Part shown: piece after piece, positions 1-5,973 of the stretch
Numbering within the stretch: the first letter of the stretch is position 1
Layout: every line of letters begins with the position of its first letter
NCBI GenBank assembly: GCA_028694115.1
Contig: JAQUUB010000179.1
Span: forward strand, 1 to 5,976
Direction: 5' to 3'
DNA length: 5,976 bases
DNA from: Lachnospiraceae bacterium
Lineage (GTDB): Bacteria; Bacillota_A; Clostridia; Lachnospirales; Lachnospiraceae
Position numbers and translations under genes: made by a program
The notes under the pieces: generated by a model
Databases searched by the model: none
Told to the model about the DNA's origin: nothing
Seen by the model: only the letters and a program-made list of their open reading frames with translations

Positions 1-532
1 AAGAATTATCACAATCAAAAACGTGCCGTTCGTGAATATGAGGAGTAGCCTCATCCAAGTGTAATGCCCAATCAATAATATGAACCTGCTCTCCAAATTT
101 TTCTTCAATCTGTTGCATCAATTCCACCGATACTTTACACAATGTTTCACCTGTGACCGATGCATCTATATTGCCAATCTGGTAGACTGTTTCTTCTGGG
201 CAAGTCTTAGTATTTTTCAATACATCCTCAACAGTTCGATTTCTTTCGGTGTGTCTGTTCTGCTCATTTCTTTCATTCTGTGCATCAACATAATCTCCAT
301 AATTTTCTCTGTAATAAATCTGCTCAATCTTTTCAAAACTTAATTTTGGCTTTCCATCTTCTCCAAGAAAATCTTGAGTTCTAAATCCTTGATAGCAGTC
401 CCAATAGATGTTTTGTCTGGCTCGTTCTTCATCAATATGCTCACTGTTTCCGAGTTCAAAATCTCTGTCATTATGCTTTGGATTATATGCTCCGTGCTTT
501 CCAGCTCTGCCATTATGTCTTGTTAGTTTCAT
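1..532 (-). CDS. MobV/Pre-type plasmid mobilization relaxase, N-terminal part (runs off left edge)
   Basis: Reading leftward from the ATG at 532-530, the frame stays open for 177 codons to the window edge. It begins MKLTRHNGRAGKHGAYN, the N-terminus typical of clostridial plasmid recombination/mobilization proteins. At residues 158-167 it has HLDEATPHIH, the metal-binding HxDExTPHxH motif of MobV relaxases. These enzymes cut one strand at oriT and stay bound to the DNA end, allowing a co-resident conjugation system to transfer the element. The start is supported by an AGAGAGGA ribosome binding site 8-9 bases upstream. The candidate oriT lies immediately upstream, as expected for a relaxase. 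The C-terminal part is missing only because the window ends. The family call is firm; whether the full gene is intact cannot be judged. Confidence 0.9.
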   Translation of the reverse strand, partial: MKLTRHNGRAGKHGAYNPKHNDRDFELGNSEHIDEERARQNIYWDCYQGFRTQDFLGEDGKPKLSFEKIEQIYYRENYGDYVDAQNERNEQNRHTERNRTVEDVLKNTKTCPEETVYQIGNIDASVTGETLCKVSVELMQQIEEKFGEQVHIIDWALHLDEATPHIHERHVFDCDNS

Positions 533-729
533 TTTAGATTTCCTCTCTTTCTGCTTTTTTCTTCTAAGCGAAGCGGTGGCAGCTTACTGCCAACCTGTTT
601 TTTTGCGTCAGGTAATACCCAGTATTTAATGACGCAAGCATCATTAACTGGGTAATGGCTACCGCCCTTAACCTGTTGGAGGCTCTGCCTCTCAACTCCG
701 TCAAAGGTTGCACCTCTGTACTTTGCCAT
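529..729 (-). CDS. Doubtful 66-residue ORF overlapping the relaxase start
   Basis: This frame ends with a TGA that overlaps the relaxase ATG (ATGA), an arrangement that can couple translation of two genes. Against it, no Shine-Dalgarno sequence precedes its ATG at 729-727; the upstream bases are mostly U. The peptide (starting MAKYRGATFDGVERQSLQ) shows no domain I recognise. Nearly all of the frame lies across a cluster of inverted repeats, which better explains conservation or openness of this stretch as DNA or RNA structure. I think it is more likely a by-product of the oriT region than a protein gene, and list it because the stop-start overlap is exact. Confidence 0.22.
   Translation of the reverse strand: MAKYRGATFDGVERQSLQQVKGGSHYPVNDACVIKYWVLPDAKKQVGSKLPPLRLEEKSRKRGNLK
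577..695. other. Candidate origin of transfer (oriT): cluster of inverted repeats upstream of the relaxase
   Basis: Four inverted repeats are packed into about 120 bases. TGGCAG/CTGCCA at 577-592 has a four-base loop. TTGCGTCA at 603-610 is perfectly repeated inverted at 630-637. TACCCAGT (616-623) plus TAATGA (627-632) pair with TCATTA (641-646) and ACTGGGTA (647-654), leaving only three bases bulged. GAGGC/GCCTC at 679-691 is extended by TTG/CAA. The second and third structures share bases 630-632 and cannot form together. MobV relaxases act on inverted repeats close to their own gene, so the location fits oriT. The nick site itself cannot be identified by eye, and a regulatory leader for the relaxase mRNA is the alternative. 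Confidence 0.45.
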
Positions 730-759
730 AAAAAATTCGGCTATAAGAACTTAATAGCC
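730..759 (-). terminator. Probable leftward rho-independent terminator
   Basis: GGCTATAAG (739-747) pairs with CTTAATAGCC (750-759) with one bulged A. On the minus strand the hairpin is followed by GAA and then six U (735-730). No leftward gene is present upstream to be terminated; the genes to the right are read rightward. It may therefore be a relic of the element before the restriction-modification cassette arrived, or insulation of the transfer region. In the other direction the hairpin is followed by a weaker T-rich stretch, so partial action rightward is possible. Confidence 0.4.
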
Positions 760-792
760 AGAATTATTTTATCTTCTCTGATGCATCTCTGA

Positions 793-818
793 AACTTATT
801 GTCTGTAGACTTATTGTC
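793..818 (+). promoter_or_regulatory. Tandem C-box-like operators for the controller protein
   Basis: The 12-mer ACTTATTGTCTG occurs twice, at 794-805 and 809-820, exactly 15 bases apart. The cores AACTTATTGTC (793-803) and GACTTATTGTC (808-818) closely resemble the GACTTATAGTC operator boxes bound by controller (C) proteins of type II restriction-modification systems such as Esp1396I. As I recall them, those also have a 15-base period and a TG-containing spacer. The right box has perfect AGAC/GTCT arms; the left has one changed base. In known systems the upstream box activates and the downstream box, next to the -35 region, represses at high protein level. The same logic is inferred here. 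Confidence 0.7.
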
Positions 819-833
819 TGAATATCTTATAAT
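805..833 (+). promoter_or_regulatory. Controller/restriction gene promoter with weak -35
   Basis: A consensus -10 (TATAAT) lies at 828-833. Seventeen bases upstream, the -35 position (805-810, GTAGAC) is poor and falls between the two C-boxes. That is what is expected of a promoter that needs the C protein as activator. Transcription from here would give a leader of about 19 bases containing the ribosome binding site of the controller gene. A second TATAAT at 839-844 is possible, but its start would fall in the ribosome binding site. Confidence 0.55.
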
Positions 834-858
834 AACTTTATAATATCGAGGTGATCAA

Positions 859-1068
859 ATGAGTTTAATTCATGTATTTGCAATGAATGTAAAAAAATAT
901 CGTATAGAGCAAGGACTCAGCCAAGAAAAATTGGCTGAACTTTCTGGTTTGCATCGAACTTATATCAGTGCTATCGAAAGAGAACAAAGAAATATTTCCA
1001 TCGAAAATATAGAAAATATTGCATCAGCTCTTAATATTGATGCGTATGTTCTTTTCCAAAATAAATAA
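859..1068 (+). CDS. XRE-family controller (C) protein of the restriction-modification system
   Basis: This 69-residue protein is essentially one helix-turn-helix domain of the XRE/Cro-CI type. It has VKKYRIEQGLSQEKLAELSG (residues 11-30) followed by the recognition helix region LHRTYISAIEREQRN (31-45) and NISIENIENIASALNI (45-60). Size and sequence match controller proteins of type II restriction-modification systems, which bind as dimers to tandem operators and control their own gene together with the nuclease. A GAGGTGA ribosome binding site at 848-854 sits just before the ATG. The restriction gene follows after 20 bases, so the two almost certainly share a transcript. The C-box-like repeats directly upstream strengthen the call. 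A generic XRE regulator with no link to the nuclease is the weaker alternative. Confidence 0.85.
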   Translation: MSLIHVFAMNVKKYRIEQGLSQEKLAELSGLHRTYISAIEREQRNISIENIENIASALNIDAYVLFQNK

Positions 1069-1088
1069 CCAATAAAGGGGGGAAATTT

Positions 1089-2276
1089 ATGTCTATGTCA
1101 AACTCAGAACGCACCGAACATGGGAAAAATGCTCAGGACAGTTTAGAGGCAGTTATGCAACATTGTCTTGACCTTGGTTATATTAAATCTATAACACCCA
1201 ATTATCGTATCGGACTTCAAGGATATTCAGATGACACTCAATTCTATGCACCATTTTTGATTGAATTTGATGACGGAAATAAGTGGGCAATATACTCTAC
1301 CACATCTATGAGAGATAGATTTAAGGGACAACTTTGGGATGCCTATTTTTTAAAGAAAATTGATGACACGATCATTTCTGCATACCTTGTTTATCCTGAT
1401 GGAATGGATGAAAAAAATGTAAAACCATTCTTAGCCAAGAAAACAGCTATTCTTTCAAAGAATGGATATTATTCTATTGATGATATTCTTTCACAAGATG
1501 AATTTAACAATCTAATCGAAAAGTATGTCTTAGGTTCTACTGTCAATGGTTCAAATGCGGGAAAACTTGGCAACAAATTTGAAGACAGAGTTGCACATTT
1601 GTTGAGCTATTCAGCGAATTTGCAAAAATGGAAAACCCAAGCCGCTACATTAGAGGGAATGCACTACAATATTTTCACATCAATCGTAGAATGCTTTGAA
1701 CTTCCAAAAGATAAAACTGTATCAATTTCAGCAACTTCTGATAAATCAGTCATTGGACGTTTGCCGTCTGGTGGTAATCCAAAAACTGATGTATTAGTCG
1801 ATGTGGATTTTTCAGACGGAACTCATGCCCATTACACCATTAGTTGCAAACGTAGCTCTGCAAAGGAAGTTACTATCCATGATTATACCGCTGACCAATT
1901 TGCTGATGTTTTAGACAAAAATAATTCAGAACTTCGCTTACTTCTTGAAAAGTTTCAAGATGCAGGAAGCCTAAGTGCATTTGGCGAAACAAACTGTGCA
2001 CGTTTCCAAGAAGTAGTTGCTCCATACATAAAAAAACTGTCCTTATGGGCATTGGGTGGCGAAAACGGATATGGTAAACCAGAAACACAGTGGGCTGAAT
2101 ACATTCTAACTTATGACACAGTTGATAACTCAACATCAATTCACAGGCTTATAGATTACTACAATGAACTTATGGCAAATAATTATTCAAGAAACTTTGG
2201 TACTCCATTTTCTTGGACATACCCATCAAAACAACGTGGTAAACGTATCCAACTGAAAAGTCGAATTATTAAGTAA
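1089..2276 (+). CDS. MspI-like type II restriction endonuclease with an N-terminal extension
   Basis: The 395-residue product cuts unmethylated DNA at a specific site. Its C-terminal part, from about residue 155, resembles the roughly 260-residue MspI enzyme as I remember it. GGNPKTD (228-234) carries the catalytic Asp234 and ISCKRSS (251-257) carries Lys254. The D-x17-S-x-K spacing equals that of D99, N117 and K119 in MspI, but Ser252 takes the place of the Asn. The C-terminal FGTPFSWTYPSKQRGKR (370-386) matches the FGTGLNWTYASGSKAKK end of MspI. Residues 1-150 have no MspI counterpart. They include IYSTTSMRDRFKGQLWDAYF (68-87), a segment I associate with other restriction enzymes but cannot assign. 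Recognition of CCGG is plausible and unproven. A GGGGGG-rich ribosome binding site at 1077-1082 supports the start. Confidence 0.85.
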   Translation: MSMSNSERTEHGKNAQDSLEAVMQHCLDLGYIKSITPNYRIGLQGYSDDTQFYAPFLIEFDDGNKWAIYSTTSMRDRFKGQLWDAYFLKKIDDTIISAYLVYPDGMDEKNVKPFLAKKTAILSKNGYYSIDDILSQDEFNNLIEKYVLGSTVNGSNAGKLGNKFEDRVAHLLSYSANLQKWKTQAATLEGMHYNIFTSIVECFELPKDKTVSISATSDKSVIGRLPSGGNPKTDVLVDVDFSDGTHAHYTISCKRSSAKEVTIHDYTADQFADVLDKNNSELRLLLEKFQDAGSLSAFGETNCARFQEVVAPYIKKLSLWALGGENGYGKPETQWAEYILTYDTVDNSTSIHRLIDYYNELMANNYSRNFGTPFSWTYPSKQRGKRIQLKSRIIK

Positions 2277-2315
2277 CTAAAAGGAGCTTCGTTTGAAGCT
2301 CCTTTTAGTTACTTA
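2270..2315. terminator. Bidirectional rho-independent terminator between the convergent restriction and methyltransferase genes
   Basis: Twenty-one bases (2270-2290) pair perfectly with 2295-2315 around the loop GTTT. The GC-rich core GGAGCTTC/GAAGCTCC is flanked by AAAA on one side and TTTT on the other, so it works in both directions. The stop codon of the restriction gene (2274-2276) and that of the methyltransferase (2315-2313) both lie inside the arms, placed almost symmetrically. This keeps either transcript from running antisense into the other gene. Confidence 0.93.
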
Positions 2316-3725
2316 TTCTATATGTGCTGGTAAACACTGAACAAATTGCCTTGCTAATGCACTTGCTAAAAGCGGTGGAATTGCATCACCTATCTGTTCA
2401 TATTTATCCTGTACTTTATCTCCATGAAACTGAACGTAAGGCCCAGCAAATTGATACCAATCTGGAAAGCTTTGCAACCTTGCCGCTTCTCTTGGTGTGA
2501 TTGCCCTATTTAGTGTTGGATGTAAAATTTCATCTAGGCAATGTGATGTAACTGTAAAGCTAGGTTCATCCCACAATAATCTTCGATTTCTACTTGCATA
2601 TATTGTGTTTGGAAAAAGATGCCTGTATTGGTCAATCTGCCCTTCTTCCGTTAAACGTTCAAAAGCAGAACGCATTGTTTCTCTCTCTCGAATAAGCGCT
2701 AACAGATCTTGCTTTCTCCTAATATGACCGGGACCTTTATGAACACTTACAACATTATCCATAAACAATCCTTGTTCTACTAAATAATGTGGAATATAAG
2801 AATGAATTCGATTGTCATTATAATGTCCCCTCATTATCGAAACAAAATCTCTTTGATTATCGGAAACATACTGATTAATTTGTGTGTAATCAATTAAATC
2901 TGTACCCTCACCCATTCCAACTCTTGGTAAATCTGAAATGGCATCTTCTACTGTGACATAAGGATGTTGACGTCCGGGTCCATGGGTTTTTTCCGGATAT
3001 GAGAAATTAACATTCTCCAAATCTCGTCTTATTCCTACTAAAAATAATCGTTCTCTTGCCTGTGGGACACCATAATCACACGCTTTTAGTAATATATCGC
3101 TTTGTTCTCTAGAAATTAATTTATATCCAGGCCTAACATCTTCATTTTCAAATGTATCGCAAATATAGTGGAAAATTGCCCCTCTTTCACCCTCTGCATT
3201 TCTTTTTGAAAACATTCCTTTTACATTTTCAAACAATATAGCTTTCGTATTTACTGTTCTAGAAATACGAATAATATTGCTGAACAAATCATCTCTTTCA
3301 TCTCCAAGTGTTCTTGTTCCTGCTAAACTAAAACTCTCACACGGAGCCCCTCCCGATACAACGTCCACTGTTTCATTTACCGAGTCAAGACCATACCTTG
3401 CTTGCAACAAATTTCTAATCATATTACTACTTACAAGGTTAATATCTCCATGGATTAAAAGAGTTCTTGTGCTTTCACTCATAAATTGTTCAAGATACTC
3501 TTCATTTATACCATCTTCGTTTGAATATTCAGAAAGATGTAGCACTTCTGCATTATGACTTACCGAATATGTCTCTACTGTAGTGTCTGTCCATTCGACT
3601 GCGATTAGTGGTAAAATACCTGCCCACTTAAATCCTGTACATAATCCTCCGGGACCAGAAAATAAATCAATGCTGACTAAACTAAACTGCTCATTTATCA
3701 TACGTTCCATGAGACTATTATTCAT
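2313..3725 (-). CDS. DNA (cytosine-5-)-methyltransferase of the restriction-modification system
   Basis: This 470-residue enzyme transfers a methyl group from S-adenosylmethionine to carbon 5 of cytosine and so protects host DNA from the partner nuclease. All main motifs are present in the usual order: DLFSGPGG (20-27, cofactor binding), GGAPCESFS (125-133, catalytic Cys129), ENV (166-168), QARER (222-226), TPREAARLQSFPD (410-422) and GDAIPP (446-451). About 180 residues separate QARER from the ninth motif and hold the target recognition region. About 100 residues lie between the first and catalytic motifs, longer than in small enzymes such as M.HhaI. Translation starts at the ATG at 3725-3723, one base after the upstream stop, with an AGGAGAGGG ribosome binding site inside the upstream gene. 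The motif set looks functional; the target sequence cannot be read from it. Confidence 0.95.
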   Translation of the reverse strand: MNNSLMERMINEQFSLVSIDLFSGPGGLCTGFKWAGILPLIAVEWTDTTVETYSVSHNAEVLHLSEYSNEDGINEEYLEQFMSESTRTLLIHGDINLVSSNMIRNLLQARYGLDSVNETVDVVSGGAPCESFSLAGTRTLGDERDDLFSNIIRISRTVNTKAILFENVKGMFSKRNAEGERGAIFHYICDTFENEDVRPGYKLISREQSDILLKACDYGVPQARERLFLVGIRRDLENVNFSYPEKTHGPGRQHPYVTVEDAISDLPRVGMGEGTDLIDYTQINQYVSDNQRDFVSIMRGHYNDNRIHSYIPHYLVEQGLFMDNVVSVHKGPGHIRRKQDLLALIRERETMRSAFERLTEEGQIDQYRHLFPNTIYASRNRRLLWDEPSFTVTSHCLDEILHPTLNRAITPREAARLQSFPDWYQFAGPYVQFHGDKVQDKYEQIGDAIPPLLASALARQFVQCLPAHIE

Positions 3726-3726
3726 G

Positions 3727-3906
3727 TTATTTGCCCTCTCCTTCTAGAGTTTCGCCATTCGCTTTAAGAATTCTGGTTGCTTCAATCAACGCAGTTCTTC
3801 TTATAAACTCACTATATGATGCATATGCCTCTAATTGGGCCACTTTTTTAAATTTTTCTAATTCCTCTTCACTAATGCGAATACTTATTGATATTGTCTT
3901 TTTCAT
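3727..3906 (-). CDS. Ribbon-helix-helix protein co-transcribed with the methyltransferase
   Basis: The 59-residue product starts MKKTISISIRISEEELEKF. It has the alternating strand (residues 3-11) followed by two helices with YSEFIRRTAL (31-40), the pattern of CopG/Arc-type ribbon-helix-helix proteins, which bind DNA as dimers through the strand. Such small proteins occur as repressors, antitoxins and accessory proteins of relaxases. The SEFIRRTAL segment also recalls MobC-like proteins. The ATG at 3906-3904 is preferred over an upstream one at 3954, because the latter overlaps the promoter; a GGGGG tract at 3913-3917 can serve as ribosome binding site. The stop is one base from the methyltransferase ATG, so translation of the two is probably coupled. 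A role as autoregulator of methylation is inferred from position. No toxin gene is adjacent. Confidence 0.75.
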   Translation of the reverse strand: MKKTISISIRISEEELEKFKKVAQLEAYASYSEFIRRTALIEATRILKANGETLEGEGK

Positions 3907-3925
3907 ACACAACCCCCATTTGATA

Positions 3926-3954
3926 ATAATACAGAAAGTGTGCAACATTGTCAA
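3926..3954 (-). promoter_or_regulatory. Near-consensus promoter of the ribbon-helix-helix/methyltransferase operon
   Basis: On the minus strand TTGACA (3954-3949) and TATTAT (3931-3926) are separated by exactly 17 bases. This is a perfect -35 and a one-mismatch -10 for the housekeeping sigma factor. Transcription should begin near 3919, leaving a leader of about 13 bases before the ATG at 3906. The -35 lies inside ATTGTCAAT, a small palindrome that could be an operator for the first gene product. The promoter needs no activator by its look, in contrast to that of the nuclease. Confidence 0.85.
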
Positions 3955-4007
3955 TACTTTACCCGGCGAACAGGTGTTTTATTTTTCATTCACATTATAT
4001 GTCAAAT

Positions 4008-5873
4008 TTATGCTCGTACCTCTTTCTTTGGTTCCGCTAGAGGAACTGTTATCATTGGAATAAAAATACCCTTTTCTACATCCTCAGCTCTAATCTGTTC
4101 TTTCATAGCTTCCATTTTTTTACGCTTATCACACTTAATTCGTTCTTCATACTGCCTCTGCCAACCGTTTGTTTTACGTCTAAGATACTGTTCATGGCGT
4201 TTATTCTTAATTCGCTCGATTTCTCTCTGCTTTTCCAATTCTTCCTCTGATACTTCCACTTCCAGAGTAGGTGGTATATATCTGCCAACAAAATTGAAGT
4301 ATATTTCGATTTCCTGCGTTGTCTGGCTACTTCCTTTTCGGTCTCTCTCATGAACAAGCACTTTTTCGACAAACTCATTCAGCATAGTGGTGGTCACTTC
4401 TCGGAAATTCTCATATTTTTCGATAAGTGCTATGAACTTTTCAGTATCATGCTTTCCTGCCTCAAAACTCACGATGCTCTTCGTCAACTGTTGTATTTCA
4501 TCGGTTAAGGCTTTCATCTCACTTGAATACTGCTTGTCCAAAACTGCATATCGTGTATCTGGTAATTTTCCCAGAATATTGTCCTCATAAATTCTGCAAA
4601 TCAATTTTTCCAATTCATCACTTCGGCTTTTTGCTACTACGAGTCGGCTCTTATTTCTCTTGATTTCCTCAGTTTCTGTTGTTGCCTGTGCTTTCTGTAT
4701 TGTTCTTATAAATTCTGTTTTATCATATTTTGCAAACCTAAAGATTTCTCTAAGCATATCTGCAATCAGTTCCATTACAACTTCTTCACTGATACGATGT
4801 TGCGTAGAACAAAGCATACCAACAGGAACTTTGGTATAAGCAGAACAAGTATATTGTGGCATCCTCTTTCCATTGTAAGTTCTATGAACATACATCTTCG
4901 CACCACAATCTGCACAGTACATTAAACCTGTTAACGGATGTGTTTCGCCCCATCCGTCTGGATATCTTCTAACATTTCCTCTAATCCTCTGCACATTGTC
5001 ATAAGTCTCCTGATTGATAATTGCTTCCTGCGTATCTTCAAAGATTAACCATTCATCTTCTGAAACATAATGACTCTTTTTGTCTTTAAAATGTTTTTTA
5101 GTCTTAAAATTTACAGTATGACCAAGGTATTCTCTCTTTTTCAATATGCTGACAACTGTGGATGAACCCCAATTATAAGGATCTTTGAATGTCTTGTTTC
5201 GGTTCAATCCCTGACCGGACCTTGCCATGTGGACGGCAGGTATTTCCACTTTCTGTTCTTTCAATAACTGCGATATTTGATATGGTCCAAAACCATCTAT
5301 CGTCCATTGAAAAATCTGCCTAACCACTTCCGCTGCTTCTTCATCCACAACCCATTGATTTTTGTCTATTTCAGACTTTAAATATCCATACGGTGTGGAA
5401 CTAGCAACGTGTTTTCCAGACTTTCCCTTGGCTTGAAATGTAGAACGTATCTTTTTGCTAGTGTCTTTTGCATACCATTCATTCATAATATTTCTGAATG
5501 GTAGAAAATCGTCATCCCCATTTTTACTATCATGGTTATCATTGATAGCAATCAGTCTGACACCTTTCTGCCGTAACATTTCTTGTATCTGTCCAACCAT
5601 AAGATAATCTCGACCAAGACGGCTCATATCTTTTATTATGATTGTGCTGATTACTCCATCTTTGACTGAATTCATTAGTTTCATAAAGCCTGGGCGATCA
5701 AAACGTGTTCCCGATATTCCATCATCTGTGAAATGCATAAAATTGCTTAATCCACGTTCTCTGGCATAATTCTCTAGAATTTTCTTCTGGTTCGTGATAC
5801 TGTTTGACTCCCCCTGCAATTCATCATCATGGCTTAATCTCTCATACAATGCAGTAATTCCTATATAATTCAT
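4008..5873 (-). CDS. Large serine recombinase, TnpX/TndX type
   Basis: The 621-residue enzyme catalyses excision and integration of the element by cutting both strands through a serine. The resolvase domain covers roughly residues 3-150. It has the catalytic Ser14 in YERLSHDDE, GESNSITNQ (21-29), DDGISGTRFDRPGF (50-63) and KDMSRLGRDY (81-90) with active-site arginines. A recombinase domain follows (about 155-300). Then comes a zinc ribbon with C320, C323, C343 and C355, a coiled-coil segment (about 395-470), and a C-terminal domain with YFNFVGRYIPP (525-535) of the kind named DUF4368 in clostridial TnpX-like proteins. The start at 5873 has an AAAGGAGAG ribosome binding site at 5892-5884. No clear terminator separates it from the methyltransferase operon downstream, so read-through is possible. 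All key residues appear intact. Confidence 0.95.
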   Translation of the reverse strand: MNYIGITALYERLSHDDELQGESNSITNQKKILENYARERGLSNFMHFTDDGISGTRFDRPGFMKLMNSVKDGVISTIIIKDMSRLGRDYLMVGQIQEMLRQKGVRLIAINDNHDSKNGDDDFLPFRNIMNEWYAKDTSKKIRSTFQAKGKSGKHVASSTPYGYLKSEIDKNQWVVDEEAAEVVRQIFQWTIDGFGPYQISQLLKEQKVEIPAVHMARSGQGLNRNKTFKDPYNWGSSTVVSILKKREYLGHTVNFKTKKHFKDKKSHYVSEDEWLIFEDTQEAIINQETYDNVQRIRGNVRRYPDGWGETHPLTGLMYCADCGAKMYVHRTYNGKRMPQYTCSAYTKVPVGMLCSTQHRISEEVVMELIADMLREIFRFAKYDKTEFIRTIQKAQATTETEEIKRNKSRLVVAKSRSDELEKLICRIYEDNILGKLPDTRYAVLDKQYSSEMKALTDEIQQLTKSIVSFEAGKHDTEKFIALIEKYENFREVTTTMLNEFVEKVLVHERDRKGSSQTTQEIEIYFNFVGRYIPPTLEVEVSEEELEKQREIERIKNKRHEQYLRRKTNGWQRQYEERIKCDKRKKMEAMKEQIRAEDVEKGIFIPMITVPLAEPKKEVRA

Positions 5874-5910
5874 ATTATGTTGTCTCTCCTTTCCCTTCTG
5901 ATAGGTTTTA

Positions 5911-5973
5911 GTTGTAAACTATAAGAGACCTTTTAGCTTTTAGTACACTAAAAAGTCTCTTATAACTTACAAC
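5911..5973. repeat. Long imperfect inverted repeat upstream of the recombinase
   Basis: The arms 5911-5936 and 5948-5973 are each 26 bases, match at 23 positions and enclose 11 bases. The left arm starts GTTGTAA and ends CTTTTAG, and CTTTTAG is repeated in tandem at 5930-5936 and 5937-5943, so a second pairing register exists next to the loop. In RNA read leftward toward the recombinase all three mismatches become G-U pairs, giving an unbroken stem. It is not followed by a U-run on either side within the window, so it does not look like a simple terminator. It may be a recombinase binding or attachment site, or a structured leader controlling recombinase expression. Confidence 0.8.

Noticed and set aside
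80..629. Plus-strand open frames at 80-343 and 408-629
   Set aside because: They lie antisense to the relaxase and the candidate oriT, have the hydrophobic Phe/Ser/Cys-rich composition typical of antisense frames, and lack ribosome binding sites.
794..820. The 12-base direct repeat as the start of a CRISPR array
   Set aside because: Only two copies exist, the spacer is three bases, and position and sequence fit controller-protein operators.
1873..2139. Minus-strand frame inside the restriction gene
   Set aside because: It is fully contained in a well-supported gene on the other strand and shows no recognisable motif.
2497..3558. Plus-strand frames at 2497-2727 and 3277-3558 inside the methyltransferase gene
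   Set aside because: The methyltransferase has all its conserved motifs on the minus strand, so these are shadows of it.
3904..3954. Upstream ATG at 3954 as start of the ribbon-helix-helix gene
   Set aside because: Its codon overlaps the -35 hexamer of the promoter, so it would not be in the transcript; the extra 16 residues also do not resemble the fold, which begins at the ATG at 3906.
3955..4007. Terminator after the recombinase gene
   Set aside because: Only three to four base pairs can be formed around 3961-3975 and no U-run follows on the minus strand, so no convincing terminator is visible.
3731..4590. Plus-strand frames at 3731-4063, 3940-4353 and 4387-4590, and a minus frame at 4103-4378
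   Set aside because: They overlap the ribbon-helix-helix gene or the C-terminal half of the recombinase in other frames and have no motif support.
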